A stretch of 64,000 nt of DNA from Candidatus Avelusimicrobium cornigerorum (GTDB lineage Bacteria > Elusimicrobiota > Elusimicrobia > Elusimicrobiales > Elusimicrobiaceae): positions 16,707 to 80,706 of the forward strand of contig DBXW01000007.1 of assembly GCA_002309715.1 (NCBI GenBank). Reading direction: 5' to 3'. Below, piece by piece: positions 9,759-18,247 of this stretch; the first letter of the stretch is position 1, and the number at the start of each line of letters is the position of its first letter. Below the pieces are notes generated by a model. It saw only the letters and a program-made list of their open reading frames with translations, did no database searches and was not told the origin of the DNA. The position numbers were made by a program, and so were the translations under genes.

Positions 9759-12700
9759 TTAGGCCTCGGCTAACGCTTCAATGGCTTCTTTCTTTTTAAT
9801 ATCTTCCGGATTGGTGCGGTCTGCCAGATTAACAGACATCACTTTAGACACGCCGCTTTCTTCCATGGTAATGCCGTAAAGCATACGCGCCGCTTCCATA
9901 GTACGTTTGTTGTGCGTAACAACAATAAACTGCGTCGTTTTAGCAAACTCTTTGATTAAGTTTACATAACGCTCTACGTTGGCTTCATCTAACGCGGCAT
10001 CTGCTTCGTCCATAATGCAGAAGGGCGATGGATTGTGTGTAAAAAACGCAAAGAGTAGCGACATGGCCGTAAGCGTTTTCTCCCCACCGGACATAGAAGT
10101 AATGTTTAGCAGTTTCTTTCCGGGCGGTTGAGCCAAAATTTCAATGCCGGTTTCCAACAAATTATCCGGCTGGGTAAGTACTAAATCGCACTCGCCGCCG
10201 CGGAAAAGCGTTTGATAGATGTTTTTGAAGTGCGTGCGCACTTGATCAAACGTGTAGCGGAAATTTTCTCGCGTGGTTTGGTTGATTTTACTGATGGCCG
10301 ATTTCAAATCTTTCTTGGCACTTTCCAAATCGTTAATTTGCGTTTTCAAGAAGTTGTTGCGCTCGGTGAGTGCATCATATTCTTCCGGCGCAGTCATATT
10401 CACGGCTCCCATATTTTCAATACGTTTGCGCATCATTTTAACGCGCTCGTAATCTACGGTTTTTTCGCCATAATGAAGTTGGGCTTCTTCGGGAGTAATG
10501 TTCCAACTTTCAAACAAATTATTGACAACCGTTGTCCGTTGACGCCGCGCGTTGGAAAGAGCATTTTCCAAATCGTTCTTTTTGATAGTCAAGTCGGAAA
10601 ATTCTTTTTTACACGCGTTAAGCGCGGTGGTTTTTTCGTTAAATTCTTTCTTAAGGGCTTCCACTTCCCCACGCATTTGATGCTCGGTGAGTTCCAATTG
10701 CGCCAGTGCATCCCGCTCTGTAGAAAGTTTGGCTTGCGTGGACAATTTTTCTTCGGCTAAACTTTTTAATCGCAAATTAGACGAAGCAATTTTTTCGTTA
10801 CGTTTCCCTTCGCTATCCGTCAAACTGTTAAATTCAAATTCCGTAGATTTTAAATCCAACTCAATGTTATTTTTCTTAATTTTTACGTCGTATAGTTGTG
10901 TGCTCAATGCATTAAGCGTGCCTTTTAAGGTTTCGGCTTGGGCGCGCAAATCGGTTTGTTTTTTCTTTAAATCTTCTCCACGGTTTTGCAAAACCTGATG
11001 ATTTTGTTTCAATTCTTCTAATTGTTTTTGCAATGCCGCTACCGTCTGTTTGCGGTTATCTACGCGCAAGGTAATTTCTTGCTTACGTTGAGCGGCACGT
11101 TCCAACTCCTGTTTGGTTTGGTCAATTTCGCGTTCTTGATTAGCACGTTCGTTGCAGATGGTGTTAAGTGTAACGGCCGCTTCCTGCAATTTGGCACGTA
11201 AAGTTTTCAAATCTTCTTCGGCTTTTTTAAGCATTTCATAATTGGAAATAATTTCACGCGAGAGTTTTTCTTCTTCGGCCGATTTAGTTTCCATTTCACT
11301 GCGGACCGTTTCTTCTTCGCCCCAATAGGCTTCCGGTGCGCGCACGCCTTCAGCCCCGCCCCCGACAAAAAACTCGTCTTGAACGGTTCCGTCTTGATAC
11401 GAATATCCGCCAATAATATAATTAACTAAATTTTCCAATTCCGGCTTGTAGGAAATTTGAGACGTTAAAGCATTAGTCACCGGATTGGGGGCAGCAGCCG
11501 GCACTTGCGATAAAACAATAAACTTAGCCCGGGCTTTACCATGCTCTTTGAGTAATGTAACAGCCGCATTGACTGTTTTTGCGGTGTCGCAAAGCACCGC
11601 ATCTAAATACTTACCAAAGGCTTCTTCCACCACAAGCCCTAATTCCGCCGGATATTTCAAGGCTTTACGAAGGGTACCTTTCACGCCGGTAAGCCCGCTT
11701 TTGCTCACGAGTTGCGCGCCCACCCAATACGGATCGTTTTTGCCTTGGGTTTGAATCATCTCCAATTTGGTTTTCAAGGCGGCAACCCCGGACTTTACCG
11801 CTGATAATTTTTCGTTTAATTCCGCACGCTGCTGCTGAAGTTTTTGCAAGGCATTTTCCGCCTGAGAAATTTCATCCCGCACTTTAGCAGATGCCTGTTG
11901 CGCCACTTCTGCGCGCGCGGTAATTTCTTTCAATTTTTCTTCTTGCGCGCCAAGCCCGGCCGAACGCGCTTGGCTGGCCTTTTCGGCTTGAATTAAATCT
12001 TCGTTTTCACGTTGGGCGGAAGATTCTTCCAAAGCGATGCGATTGGATACTTCCATTTGTTTTTGAACCAGCGCCATCAATTCGCCAGACGCACGCTGCA
12101 AATCACTTTCCGCTTGTATTAAATCTTGTTCTAATTTTTGAGCGGCAGCAGTTTGTTCGTTATAATTTTTTTGCAAAGGTTCTAATTCTGCACTTACTTG
12201 AGTTAACTGCTCTTTGAGTTTAGCAATCATCGGCGTTAATTCTTGCAAACGGGTTTGACCGCGCTGGGCTTCCGCCCCCGACGACGCCACTTGGGCAGTT
12301 AATTCAGCGGTCAAATTATCACAGTTTTTAATAGCCCCTTCCAGCAAACCGACTTGATACTTGCTGGCAGAAATTTTTTCGTTAAACTCCGCCATTTCTT
12401 TTTGTTTATGAGTTAAATTTAAATCTAATGCGGCGGCGGCGCCTTCTTGGGCGGAAATGCGGTTTTCCAAATCGGCTTGTTTAGAAACGATGGGTTCTAA
12501 CTCGGCCGTGTGTTTGGCAATAAGTTCATCAGCCTCTTTAATAGAACAAACGGAAATAGCAATTTCACTTTCTTTAAGTTCTTCGCGGTACTTTTGATAC
12601 AAACGCGCTTTTTTGGCTTCGCTGTCTAATTTTTTAATTTGCTCTTGGATAAGCGCCACCGTATCGGCCAAACGGGCTAGGTCCAAATCCACCCGTTCCA

Positions 12701-13241
12701 ACCGGCGCACACATTCTTCGCGTTTGGCTTTATATTTAGATACACCGGCTACTTCTTCAAACATTTCACGGCGTTGCTCGGGAGAGGCAGAAAGCACGCT
12801 TTCCACACCCCCCTGGTCAATAATGGCGTATCCTTCCCCACCGATACCCGTATCTAAAAACAGGTCACGTATATCGCGCAAACGGCATTGCACCTTATTA
12901 AGGTAATATTCACTTTCGCCGGAGCGGAAAATTTTGCGTGTTACTGTAATTTCATTAAAATCCAGGGGAAGTTGACGCGAGGCATTGTCAAAAATCATAC
13001 TGACTTGCGCCATATTTAAAGGAGCGCGTTTAGACGTACCGTTAAAAATAATATCTACCATAGACGCAGAACGCAACGCCTTCCAACTCATTTCACCGAT
13101 GGTCCAACGTATAGAGTCAATTACATTTGATTTACCGCAACCGTTCGGCCCCACTACGCAAGTGATACCCGGTTCAAAATCCAGACGTGATTTATCGGCA
13201 AACGACTTAAACCCCATTATTTCTATTGCTTTTAAATACAT
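9759..13241 (-). CDS. smc: Chromosome partition/condensin protein SMC
   Basis: An 1160-residue full-length SMC ATPase. The N-terminal head has the Walker A GPNGCGKSN at residues 31-39. It is followed by a long coiled coil, a hinge near residues 500-620 (GVKGTLRKALKYPAELGLVVEEA region), the return coiled coil, then the signature SMSGGEKTLTAMSL and Walker B FCIMDEADAALDE near the C-terminus. With ScpA/ScpB (not in the window) it loops and segregates the chromosome. The start is supported by an AAGGGGA Shine-Dalgarno 5 nt upstream. It converges on the GT39-like gene with a 13-nt gap. Confidence 0.97.
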   Translation of the reverse strand: MYLKAIEIMGFKSFADKSRLDFEPGITCVVGPNGCGKSNVIDSIRWTIGEMSWKALRSASMVDIIFNGTSKRAPLNMAQVSMIFDNASRQLPLDFNEITVTRKIFRSGESEYYLNKVQCRLRDIRDLFLDTGIGGEGYAIIDQGGVESVLSASPEQRREMFEEVAGVSKYKAKREECVRRLERVDLDLARLADTVALIQEQIKKLDSEAKKARLYQKYREELKESEIAISVCSIKEADELIAKHTAELEPIVSKQADLENRISAQEGAAAALDLNLTHKQKEMAEFNEKISASKYQVGLLEGAIKNCDNLTAELTAQVASSGAEAQRGQTRLQELTPMIAKLKEQLTQVSAELEPLQKNYNEQTAAAQKLEQDLIQAESDLQRASGELMALVQKQMEVSNRIALEESSAQRENEDLIQAEKASQARSAGLGAQEEKLKEITARAEVAQQASAKVRDEISQAENALQKLQQQRAELNEKLSAVKSGVAALKTKLEMIQTQGKNDPYWVGAQLVSKSGLTGVKGTLRKALKYPAELGLVVEEAFGKYLDAVLCDTAKTVNAAVTLLKEHGKARAKFIVLSQVPAAAPNPVTNALTSQISYKPELENLVNYIIGGYSYQDGTVQDEFFVGGGAEGVRAPEAYWGEEETVRSEMETKSAEEEKLSREIISNYEMLKKAEEDLKTLRAKLQEAAVTLNTICNERANQEREIDQTKQELERAAQRKQEITLRVDNRKQTVAALQKQLEELKQNHQVLQNRGEDLKKKQTDLRAQAETLKGTLNALSTQLYDVKIKKNNIELDLKSTEFEFNSLTDSEGKRNEKIASSNLRLKSLAEEKLSTQAKLSTERDALAQLELTEHQMRGEVEALKKEFNEKTTALNACKKEFSDLTIKKNDLENALSNARRQRTTVVNNLFESWNITPEEAQLHYGEKTVDYERVKMMRKRIENMGAVNMTAPEEYDALTERNNFLKTQINDLESAKKDLKSAISKINQTTRENFRYTFDQVRTHFKNIYQTLFRGGECDLVLTQPDNLLETGIEILAQPPGKKLLNITSMSGGEKTLTAMSLLFAFFTHNPSPFCIMDEADAALDEANVERYVNLIKEFAKTTQFIVVTHNKRTMEAARMLYGITMEESGVSKVMSVNLADRTNPEDIKKKEAIEALAEA

Positions 13242-13399
13242 AAAGTCCCCTTAGGTAGATATATAATTGATTATAGCATTTTCCCCATATATCATAGGTA
13301 AAAAGCCGTTTTCCCCCACCATACGCGAACGATGAAAAATCCCCCGAAGGAAACAAGACGAAAAAAAACACTTGCAAAACTTGAATTTTTTTATTACAC

Positions 13400-13428
13400 T
13401 TGATTTGTACGTTAGTGTACGTTAATAT
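13400..13428 (+). promoter_or_regulatory. Sigma-70-type promoter of the small repeat-protein gene
   Basis: TTGATT (13400-13405) and TATAAT-like TAATAT (13423-13428) are separated by 17 nt. The spacer contains two direct copies of GTACGTTA (13408-13415 and 13418-13425), the second running into the -10 box, which could be an operator. An AAGGAGGAG ribosome-binding site follows at about 13445-13453, so strong expression is likely. Confidence 0.75.
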
Positions 13429-13460
13429 TAACGACGATCCTTATAAGGAGGAGTTCAACA

Positions 13461-13685
13461 ATGGCTGAAAAAGTATTGAAAGTAGGCATGGACCGCGAAG
13501 ACGGTTTCTTGTACTACATTGATAAAGATGGCGATATCGCCCGTGTGCAAATGGCCCGCGGCGGCAAAAAAGGTGGCAAACCGAAAAAAGTCGAAAAATG
13601 CGGTATTAAAAAAGAAAAAGGATATCTCTATTTCTTAGACAAGAAAGGCGATATCTCCAGAGCCAAAATGGTAAACGCCAAATAA
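13461..13685 (+). CDS. Small two-repeat protein of unknown function
   Basis: A 74-residue basic protein made of two copies of a roughly 28-residue unit: GMDREDGFLYYIDKDGDIAR near residues 9-28 and GIKKEKGYLYFLDKKGDISR near residues 49-68, joined by a Gly/Lys-rich linker (GGKKGGKPKK). Each unit looks like a short beta hairpin with conserved Gly-Tyr/Phe-Leu-Tyr-x-x-Asp-Lys. I recognise this as a type of small protein found in environmental bacteria but know no function for it. It has a consensus promoter, one of the best ribosome-binding sites in the window and its own terminator, so it is a monocistronic, probably abundant product. No signal peptide is visible. Confidence 0.85.
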   Translation: MAEKVLKVGMDREDGFLYYIDKDGDIARVQMARGGKKGGKPKKVEKCGIKKEKGYLYFLDKKGDISRAKMVNAK

Positions 13686-13701
13686 GTTTACGTTTTGCAA
13701 A

Positions 13702-13730
13702 ACACCCCGCGTTATGCGGGGTGTTTTTTT
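13702..13730 (+). terminator. Intrinsic terminator of the small repeat-protein gene
   Basis: A perfect 9-bp stem ACACCCCGC/GCGGGGTGT with a 5-nt loop (GTTAT) is followed by a run of T, 16 nt after the stop codon. Confidence 0.93.
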
Positions 13731-13759
13731 ATTGTAAAATTTATCCACTGTTTCTTATA

Positions 13760-15328
13760 CTAGCGGTTTGTTTCCGCTAACAGTTGGCGCAGCATTTCCA
13801 ACTCCCGGTTATAAATCTGCGAAGATTCTTGCGGAGTATGGGCAGTACGGTAGGTCCAATTTTCTTCTCCTACGGTACCGGGCGTATTGACACGATCGGT
13901 CGTGCCGATAATATCTTGCCAAGAGAACATCACCAGCGCCGATGCGCTGTCCAACACGCGGCGCAAGATAGCGCGTTGGGTATCGTAATTCCACGGCACA
14001 TTGCCGTCGGTTTTTTGCGCGGAGATCATTTCCCAGATATTGGCTCTTTCGCCAATGTCCATAGTTTCCCACCAACCGCGTACGGTTTCCGTGTCGTGCG
14101 TAGACGTGGTGGCCAAAGACACGACGGGATAGTGGCGCGGTTCGCGGTAGTAGCCGTTATCTTCGCGTTCCCAGCGCAATACTTTATAGCCGGGGATTTT
14201 CAAATCCACCAACATTTGACGCACATAATTAGGGATAACGCCCAAATCTTCGCCAACGGCCAATTTTCCGTGTGCTTCTTCCAACACCATTTTTAAAAAC
14301 GCATAACCGCGTTCTTTTTGATTTTGTTCGCCTTCCACATCAAAACCGCCGATGGTATCTTCCGGCCCGAAAACGTACGTGCGGAAAAAGCCGACCAAAT
14401 GGTCCAAGCGGAAGACGTCGTACAACTCCGTAATGCGGCGAATTTTGCGCCGCCACAAATCTAAATGATGTTCGTGTTGATATACCCAGTCATACGCCGG
14501 GAGTCCCCATTTTTGGCCGCCTTTGGAGAATTGGTCCGCCGGCGCGCCGATTTCGTAGCCTAAGCGGTAATTTTCCCGCTCGGCCCAAACTTCGGCACTA
14601 TCCAAATTCGTTCCAAAGGGGATATCGCCGAAAATTAAAACTCCTTGGCTTTGTGCGAACGCTTTGGCTTGGCGCAACTGGCCGTCTAATATCCATTGAA
14701 CATACGAAAAGAACTGTACATATTCGCGGTATTTGGCTTCAAAAGCATCCACAGCGTTTTTATCAAAGCGGCGTAATTCTTCCGGCCATTGTGTCCACGT
14801 TTGCCACTTAAAAAATTCCTTTAATGCGCGGAAAATCGCATAATTTCGCAGCCAACCCGCTTGGGCGGAGCGGTAGGCCTCAAAGGCCAAGAAACGCGGG
14901 GAACGCGTGCTTTGTTCCCGGCTTAAAAAAGTTTGATATCCCAGCCATAATGCGTGCAATTTGGCTTTTTTCACTTCGCCGAAAGGGGCTTTAGGCGCGT
15001 TGCGCCAGGTGGTGATTTGCGGTTGAAGGGCGGTTATAAATTCCCGGGCGGTTTCGCTGTTGCGGACATCTTCCACCGCCGGGATATCCGCATACACCGG
15101 ATCGGTAGCAAACGCGGTCATTGCCGAGTAAGGGCACGTAATACCGGGAGCCGTTTCTTGCAAAGGCAGTATTTGTAAAATTTTTATACCTTGTTTGGCT
15201 AAAAAAGAGGTCCACTCTTGCAACGAATTAAAATCACCCACTCCCCAATCGGTTTGGGTTTTCATAGAGGCAACGGGCAACAAAATGCCACACGAGCGCG
15301 ATGAAAGCAGTTGATCTTGCAGCGTCAT
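13760..15328 (-). CDS. malQ: 4-alpha-glucanotransferase (amylomaltase)
   Basis: A 522-residue GH77 enzyme of normal bacterial length. It disproportionates malto-oligosaccharides by transferring alpha-1,4-glucan segments, releasing glucose, in glycogen/maltodextrin use. Family motifs are visible in order: an N-terminal SSRSCGILLPVASM start, GDIPFGTNLDSAEVWA, the nucleophile region DVFRLDHLVGFF, the acid/base region AVGEDLGVIPNYV and STHDTETVRGWW. The cytoplasmic location follows from the absence of a signal peptide. It lies 2 nt downstream of ridA and is probably co-transcribed with it. Confidence 0.95.
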   Translation of the reverse strand: MTLQDQLLSSRSCGILLPVASMKTQTDWGVGDFNSLQEWTSFLAKQGIKILQILPLQETAPGITCPYSAMTAFATDPVYADIPAVEDVRNSETAREFITALQPQITTWRNAPKAPFGEVKKAKLHALWLGYQTFLSREQSTRSPRFLAFEAYRSAQAGWLRNYAIFRALKEFFKWQTWTQWPEELRRFDKNAVDAFEAKYREYVQFFSYVQWILDGQLRQAKAFAQSQGVLIFGDIPFGTNLDSAEVWAERENYRLGYEIGAPADQFSKGGQKWGLPAYDWVYQHEHHLDLWRRKIRRITELYDVFRLDHLVGFFRTYVFGPEDTIGGFDVEGEQNQKERGYAFLKMVLEEAHGKLAVGEDLGVIPNYVRQMLVDLKIPGYKVLRWEREDNGYYREPRHYPVVSLATTSTHDTETVRGWWETMDIGERANIWEMISAQKTDGNVPWNYDTQRAILRRVLDSASALVMFSWQDIIGTTDRVNTPGTVGEENWTYRTAHTPQESSQIYNRELEMLRQLLAETNR

Positions 15329-15330
15329 AA

Positions 15331-15705
15331 TTATTTTTTTGCGATGGCTTCAATTTCCACCGAACTGCCTTTAGCCAAAGCCGCCACCTGTACGGTGGTG
15401 CGGGCGGGCGGATTTTCTTTAAAAAATGTGCTATAGACGTCGTTCATTTCCGCAAATTGAGTTAAGTCGGTCATATAGACGGTAGTTTTCAGAACATTTT
15501 TAAGCGAACTGCCGGCTTTTTTAAGTACGGTTTCCAAATTGGTCAAAATCAGTTCGGTCTGTACGCGCACGTCGCCGTTGAAAATTTCGCCGGTGACGGG
15601 GTCAATCGGCACAATGCCGGTGGTAAAAATAAAACCGCCTTCTTCCACGGCCTGGGAATAACAGGCAATTGGTTTAAGCGTGCTAACATTGATAACTTTT
15701 TTCAT
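15331..15705 (-). CDS. ridA: RidA-family enamine/imine deaminase
   Basis: A 124-residue YjgF/YER057c/UK114 protein of standard size. RidA hydrolyses reactive enamine/imine intermediates made by PLP enzymes such as threonine dehydratase. The trimer-cleft residues are present: the TTGIVPIDPVTGEI strand near the N-terminus, the Arg in PPARTTVQVAALAKG and the Glu in VEIEAIAKK at the C-terminus. It precedes malQ in a two-gene unit. No biosynthetic partner is adjacent, so a general housekeeping role is likely. Confidence 0.92.
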   Translation of the reverse strand: MKKVINVSTLKPIACYSQAVEEGGFIFTTGIVPIDPVTGEIFNGDVRVQTELILTNLETVLKKAGSSLKNVLKTTVYMTDLTQFAEMNDVYSTFFKENPPARTTVQVAALAKGSSVEIEAIAKK

Positions 15706-15803
15706 AATGCCTCGCTAGGTAAAATACAAAAGGACTCTCTTTATATGGTAGCAAGGCAAAAGGAGTATGTCAAACATTTTCCCCGGCGGCAGGAAATATT
15801 TTT

Positions 15804-15833
15804 TTGACGAAACATTTAAAAAACTGATATAAT
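15804..15833 (+). promoter_or_regulatory. Upstream promoter of the tRNA unit
   Basis: TTGACG (15804-15809), 18-nt spacer, TATAAT (15828-15833). It points at the tRNA pair about 120 nt downstream and stands in tandem with a second promoter. The 250 nt between ridA and the first tRNA hold these two promoters and no credible gene. Confidence 0.6.
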
Positions 15834-15879
15834 AAATTATTGCTAAAGAGAGCGGCAAGAAATTTTTTAGAAAAAATCT

Positions 15880-15908
15880 TTTACATACCGTTTTATTTTT
15901 AGTATAAT
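15880..15908 (+). promoter_or_regulatory. Main promoter of the tRNA unit
   Basis: TTTACA (15880-15885), 17-nt spacer, perfect TATAAT (15903-15908), about 48 nt before the tRNA-Lys 5' end. Tandem promoters are common for stable RNA units. Confidence 0.75.
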
Positions 15909-15956
15909 AATTAAGTCGGGTTTAGTTGGCAGCAATTAAATTCCCATACAATTTTA

Positions 15957-16028
15957 GCGCTCGTAGCTCAGTGGTAGAGCATCCGCCTTTTAAGCGGGGG
16001 GCCGTGAGTTCAAGTCTCACCGGGCGCA
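15957..16028 (+). tRNA. tRNA-Lys (anticodon TTT)
   Basis: A 72-nt cloverleaf. The acceptor stem is GCGCTCG/CGGGCGC, the D arm is GCTC/GAGC, the anticodon stem is TCCGC/GCGGG with loop CTTTTAA (anticodon TTT), and the T arm is GTGAG-TTCAAGT-CTCAC. The discriminator base is A and CCA is not encoded. Confidence 0.95.
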
Positions 16029-16034
16029 CATTTA

Positions 16035-16109
16035 GCCCTCTTCGTCTATCGGTTAGGACGTCGGATTTTCAATCCGAAAAGAGGAGTTCGATTCTCCTAG
16101 AGGGCGCCA
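16035..16109 (+). tRNA. tRNA-Glu (anticodon TTC)
   Basis: The cloverleaf has acceptor stem GCCCTCT/AGAGGGC, anticodon stem TCGGA/TCCGA with loop TTTTCAA (anticodon TTC) and T arm AGGAG-TTCGATT-CTCCT. The 3' end has discriminator G and an encoded CCA, unlike the adjacent tRNA-Lys. It is 6 nt downstream of tRNA-Lys and surely in the same transcript. Confidence 0.95.
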
Positions 16110-16117
16110 TTTAAAGG

Positions 16118-16140
16118 CCACGCGTAAGCGTGGTTTTTTT
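16118..16140 (+). terminator. Intrinsic terminator of the tRNA unit
   Basis: A 6-bp stem CCACGC/GCGTGG with loop GTAA is followed by seven T, 9 nt after tRNA-Glu. Confidence 0.88.
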
Positions 16141-16203
16141 GTGGCCCGCTAGGTTTGAATCGAACTCCTACTTGGCCGTTAGTCCAAATCAAATAAGGAC
16201 AAC

Positions 16204-16230
16204 AAAAAAACACCCCGGATATCCGGGGTG
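16204..16230 (-). terminator. Intrinsic terminator of the secreted coiled-coil gene
   Basis: A palindromic stem CACCCCGG/CCGGGGTG around ATAT is followed on the minus strand by seven T. It lies 27 nt past the stop of the gene ending at 16257 and faces the tRNA terminator. Confidence 0.9.
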
Positions 16231-16256
16231 GTTTTGTTTAATCTATATACTTATTT

Positions 16257-17639
16257 TCAGCATTTTGTACACTTTTTACACTTGTCGGCTACACATTGCT
16301 TCGGATCGGCGGCAGATTTACAAGATGCCTGACAGGCCTTACGGTCCGCCATACACTGATCATACTCTTCCTGACAAGTTCCACTACCGCTACCTGATTC
16401 CCCGCCGCCGGTGGAACCACTGCCGCTTTGCGCATTATTGTAATTCGTCTCTGCTTCACCCAAGGCGGCAGCAGCATCGTTATATTGTTGTTCCGCATAG
16501 TTATAATTTGGCGTAGCAACATTATTTAACTCATTTGTAAGTTTGTTTATTTCCGCTTGCTCATCCTCTGTCGGCGTATAAGGGGGGACATTGTTATACT
16601 CCTCTTGCACCGCTTGATATTCCGAATATATATAATCGTATTTTTCTTGAGCGTCTTTTGCCCATTGCTCTGCGCCAGATATCTTCGCGTCAGCTTCTTG
16701 ATACGCCAACGTTTGGGCCATTTCGGAGTTCATATTCGCGGCGGTGTTCGCCCAGTCAGCTCCCTCTTTATCGACATTTGCCTTGTCTTGTTCTAAAGAG
16801 GCTACCCAACCTTGCGTTTCCTGAAGGCCCTTATTATACCCTTCGTAGTACTCCCAATACTGTTTTGCCGCCTCTTCATCTCCATCTTCTTTGGCCTTGT
16901 TATACTTAGCCAACGCTTCGTCAGCGTTTTTTTGGTAGTCCGCAGCCTTGGCTTTCCCCTCGTCTATCATTGACGAAATTTCGCTGGATTTTTTCTGAGC
17001 GTCTTTTGCCCATTGCTCATATTGATTTTTGTAATGACCCGCCATTTTTTCCCATTCTTCAGGGGTTAACTTATCTAACGAGTCTTTATATGCTTGAGCA
17101 TCTTTGATCGCGGCTTTGGCTGCTTCCATATCTTTCTTTATGTTTTCTAGTTCTTGTTGCTTTTGTTTTAACTCTTCTAATTTCTTGTTTCTTTCCGGTC
17201 CGTTTTCAAGTTTAGAAATCTCCTCTTTTAGTCTATCCACTTCTTTACCGGCCTTGTCAAGATTCTGTTTACATTGATCGTAGTATTCTTGAGCTTCTTT
17301 CAATTTAATCTCGGCGTCAGACACAGTGCCATAATAAGACGAGGCGCTACCGTTAGGGAACACGGACACGGCCGTCACACCGTGCTGGGCACAGAACTCT
17401 GCCGCCTTCGGCGAGAACAATAGCGACTTAGACAACAAACCGCTACATAATACTTGCGCCGTGGCATAAGAGCCTTTCTTGCTCTCTTTCGAATTCTGTT
17501 CTTCCTTCTTCTGTTCTTCCGTCTTCTTTTCAGGAGCCTTCTTGTTCACGTCTTTTTGAGCGAGCGCAAAAGGCGCGGCCGCCGCTAGTAAGAACGCAGT
17601 CAGTAGGACTGCGACATACCGTCTATAATAGTAGTTCAT
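16257..17639 (-). CDS. Secreted coiled-coil protein with Cys-rich C-terminus, unknown function
   Basis: I do not recognise this 460-residue protein. It has a signal peptide (positively charged start, Ala/Leu core, cleavage after ALA about residue 27), a Lys/Glu-rich linker, then a short globular stretch with two Cys (VLCSG and EFCAQHGV). A long Glu/Lys/Ala coiled coil covers about residues 108-400 with QWAKDAQ-type repeats. The C-terminus has a Gly/Ser linker followed by about 40 residues with nine Cys in CxxxC patterns (CQEEYDQC, CKAC-like, CKKCTKC). It has its own promoter (17692-17720), an AGGAGGAA ribosome site and a terminator, so it is monocistronic. The pattern suggests an extracytoplasmic structural or surface protein stabilised by disulfides; this is an inference. 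Confidence 0.8.
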   Translation of the reverse strand: MNYYYRRYVAVLLTAFLLAAAAPFALAQKDVNKKAPEKKTEEQKKEEQNSKESKKGSYATAQVLCSGLLSKSLLFSPKAAEFCAQHGVTAVSVFPNGSASSYYGTVSDAEIKLKEAQEYYDQCKQNLDKAGKEVDRLKEEISKLENGPERNKKLEELKQKQQELENIKKDMEAAKAAIKDAQAYKDSLDKLTPEEWEKMAGHYKNQYEQWAKDAQKKSSEISSMIDEGKAKAADYQKNADEALAKYNKAKEDGDEEAAKQYWEYYEGYNKGLQETQGWVASLEQDKANVDKEGADWANTAANMNSEMAQTLAYQEADAKISGAEQWAKDAQEKYDYIYSEYQAVQEEYNNVPPYTPTEDEQAEINKLTNELNNVATPNYNYAEQQYNDAAAALGEAETNYNNAQSGSGSTGGGESGSGSGTCQEEYDQCMADRKACQASCKSAADPKQCVADKCKKCTKC

Positions 17640-17691
17640 AATAGGTTCCTCCTATAATATGTTTCTTGTAAATCCATACTCCCTCATTTAT

Positions 17692-17720
17692 AGTCTAATG
17701 CATAAATGGAAAAAAATCAA
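17692..17720 (-). promoter_or_regulatory. Promoter of the secreted coiled-coil gene
   Basis: On the minus strand TTGATT (17715-17720), 17-nt spacer and TAGACT (17692-17697). It is about 50 nt before the ATG, leaving a short leader that ends in a GGAGGAA ribosome-binding site. Confidence 0.6.
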
Positions 17721-17778
17721 GGCTTTTTTTGTAAAAATCTTCCCAACCGGGTTGGCCAAAAATAACCAAAAAAACAAT

Positions 17779-17806
17779 TTGATTTTTACTTGCTATATTA
17801 TACAAT
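17779..17806 (+). promoter_or_regulatory. Promoter of cdd-galE, positioned for a leaderless mRNA
   Basis: TTGATT (17779-17784), 16-nt spacer, TACAAT (17801-17806). The cdd ATG begins only 6 nt after the -10 box and no Shine-Dalgarno is present, so transcription would start at or next to the A of the start codon. Confidence 0.6.
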
Positions 17807-17812
17807 AAAACT

Positions 17813-18244
17813 ATGGAAACATTTACAAAACAAATGATTAGCGATTTATTGGATGCCGCCCAAAAAGTGCGGGAAAATTCTTATTCGCCTTATTCGCATT
17901 TTAAAGTAGGAGCCGCGGTGTTGACTCCCGACGGCAAAATCTTTTGCGGCACGAATGTGGAAAACTCTTCCTACGGCTTGACCGTATGCGCCGAGCGCAA
18001 TGCAATGTTCGCCGCCGCAGCCGCCGGATACCGCCGGTTTAAGGCGCTAGCGCTTATTACCCAAAAGTTACCCGGACAAAAATTTAACTCCCCTTGCGGG
18101 GCATGCCGGCAAGTCATGAGCGAGTTTATGGACTCCAAAACGCCCGTTTTTATTGCCGTACTTGACGGAAAAAAACGTATCGTTTACCGTAAAACACTGG
18201 GTGAACTAATGCCCTTTCCTTTTGATAAGTTTTTAGCCAAATAA
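17813..18244 (+). CDS. cdd: Cytidine deaminase
   Basis: A 143-residue homotetrameric-type CDA that deaminates cytidine and deoxycytidine to uridine and deoxyuridine in pyrimidine salvage. The zinc site is complete: TVCAERNAMFAA provides the Cys ligand and the catalytic Glu (near residue 60), and PCGACRQVM provides the other two Cys (near residue 100). The substrate motif GTNVENSSYG lies before them. It is followed by galE after 3 nt. The start has no ribosome site but sits next to a -10 box (see promoter). Confidence 0.96.
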   Translation: METFTKQMISDLLDAAQKVRENSYSPYSHFKVGAAVLTPDGKIFCGTNVENSSYGLTVCAERNAMFAAAAAGYRRFKALALITQKLPGQKFNSPCGACRQVMSEFMDSKTPVFIAVLDGKKRIVYRKTLGELMPFPFDKFLAK

Positions 18245-18247
18245 TCT

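Noticed and set aside
15765..15833. Short plus-strand frame beginning MSNIFPGG after AAGGAG
   Set aside because: The ribosome site is only 1 nt from the ATG, and the frame runs through the tRNA promoter and ends in its -10 box.
15957..17639. Integrated mobile element at the tRNA pair
   Set aside because: There is no integrase, transposase, phage gene or clear direct repeat of the tRNA end; only a 13-nt inverted match.
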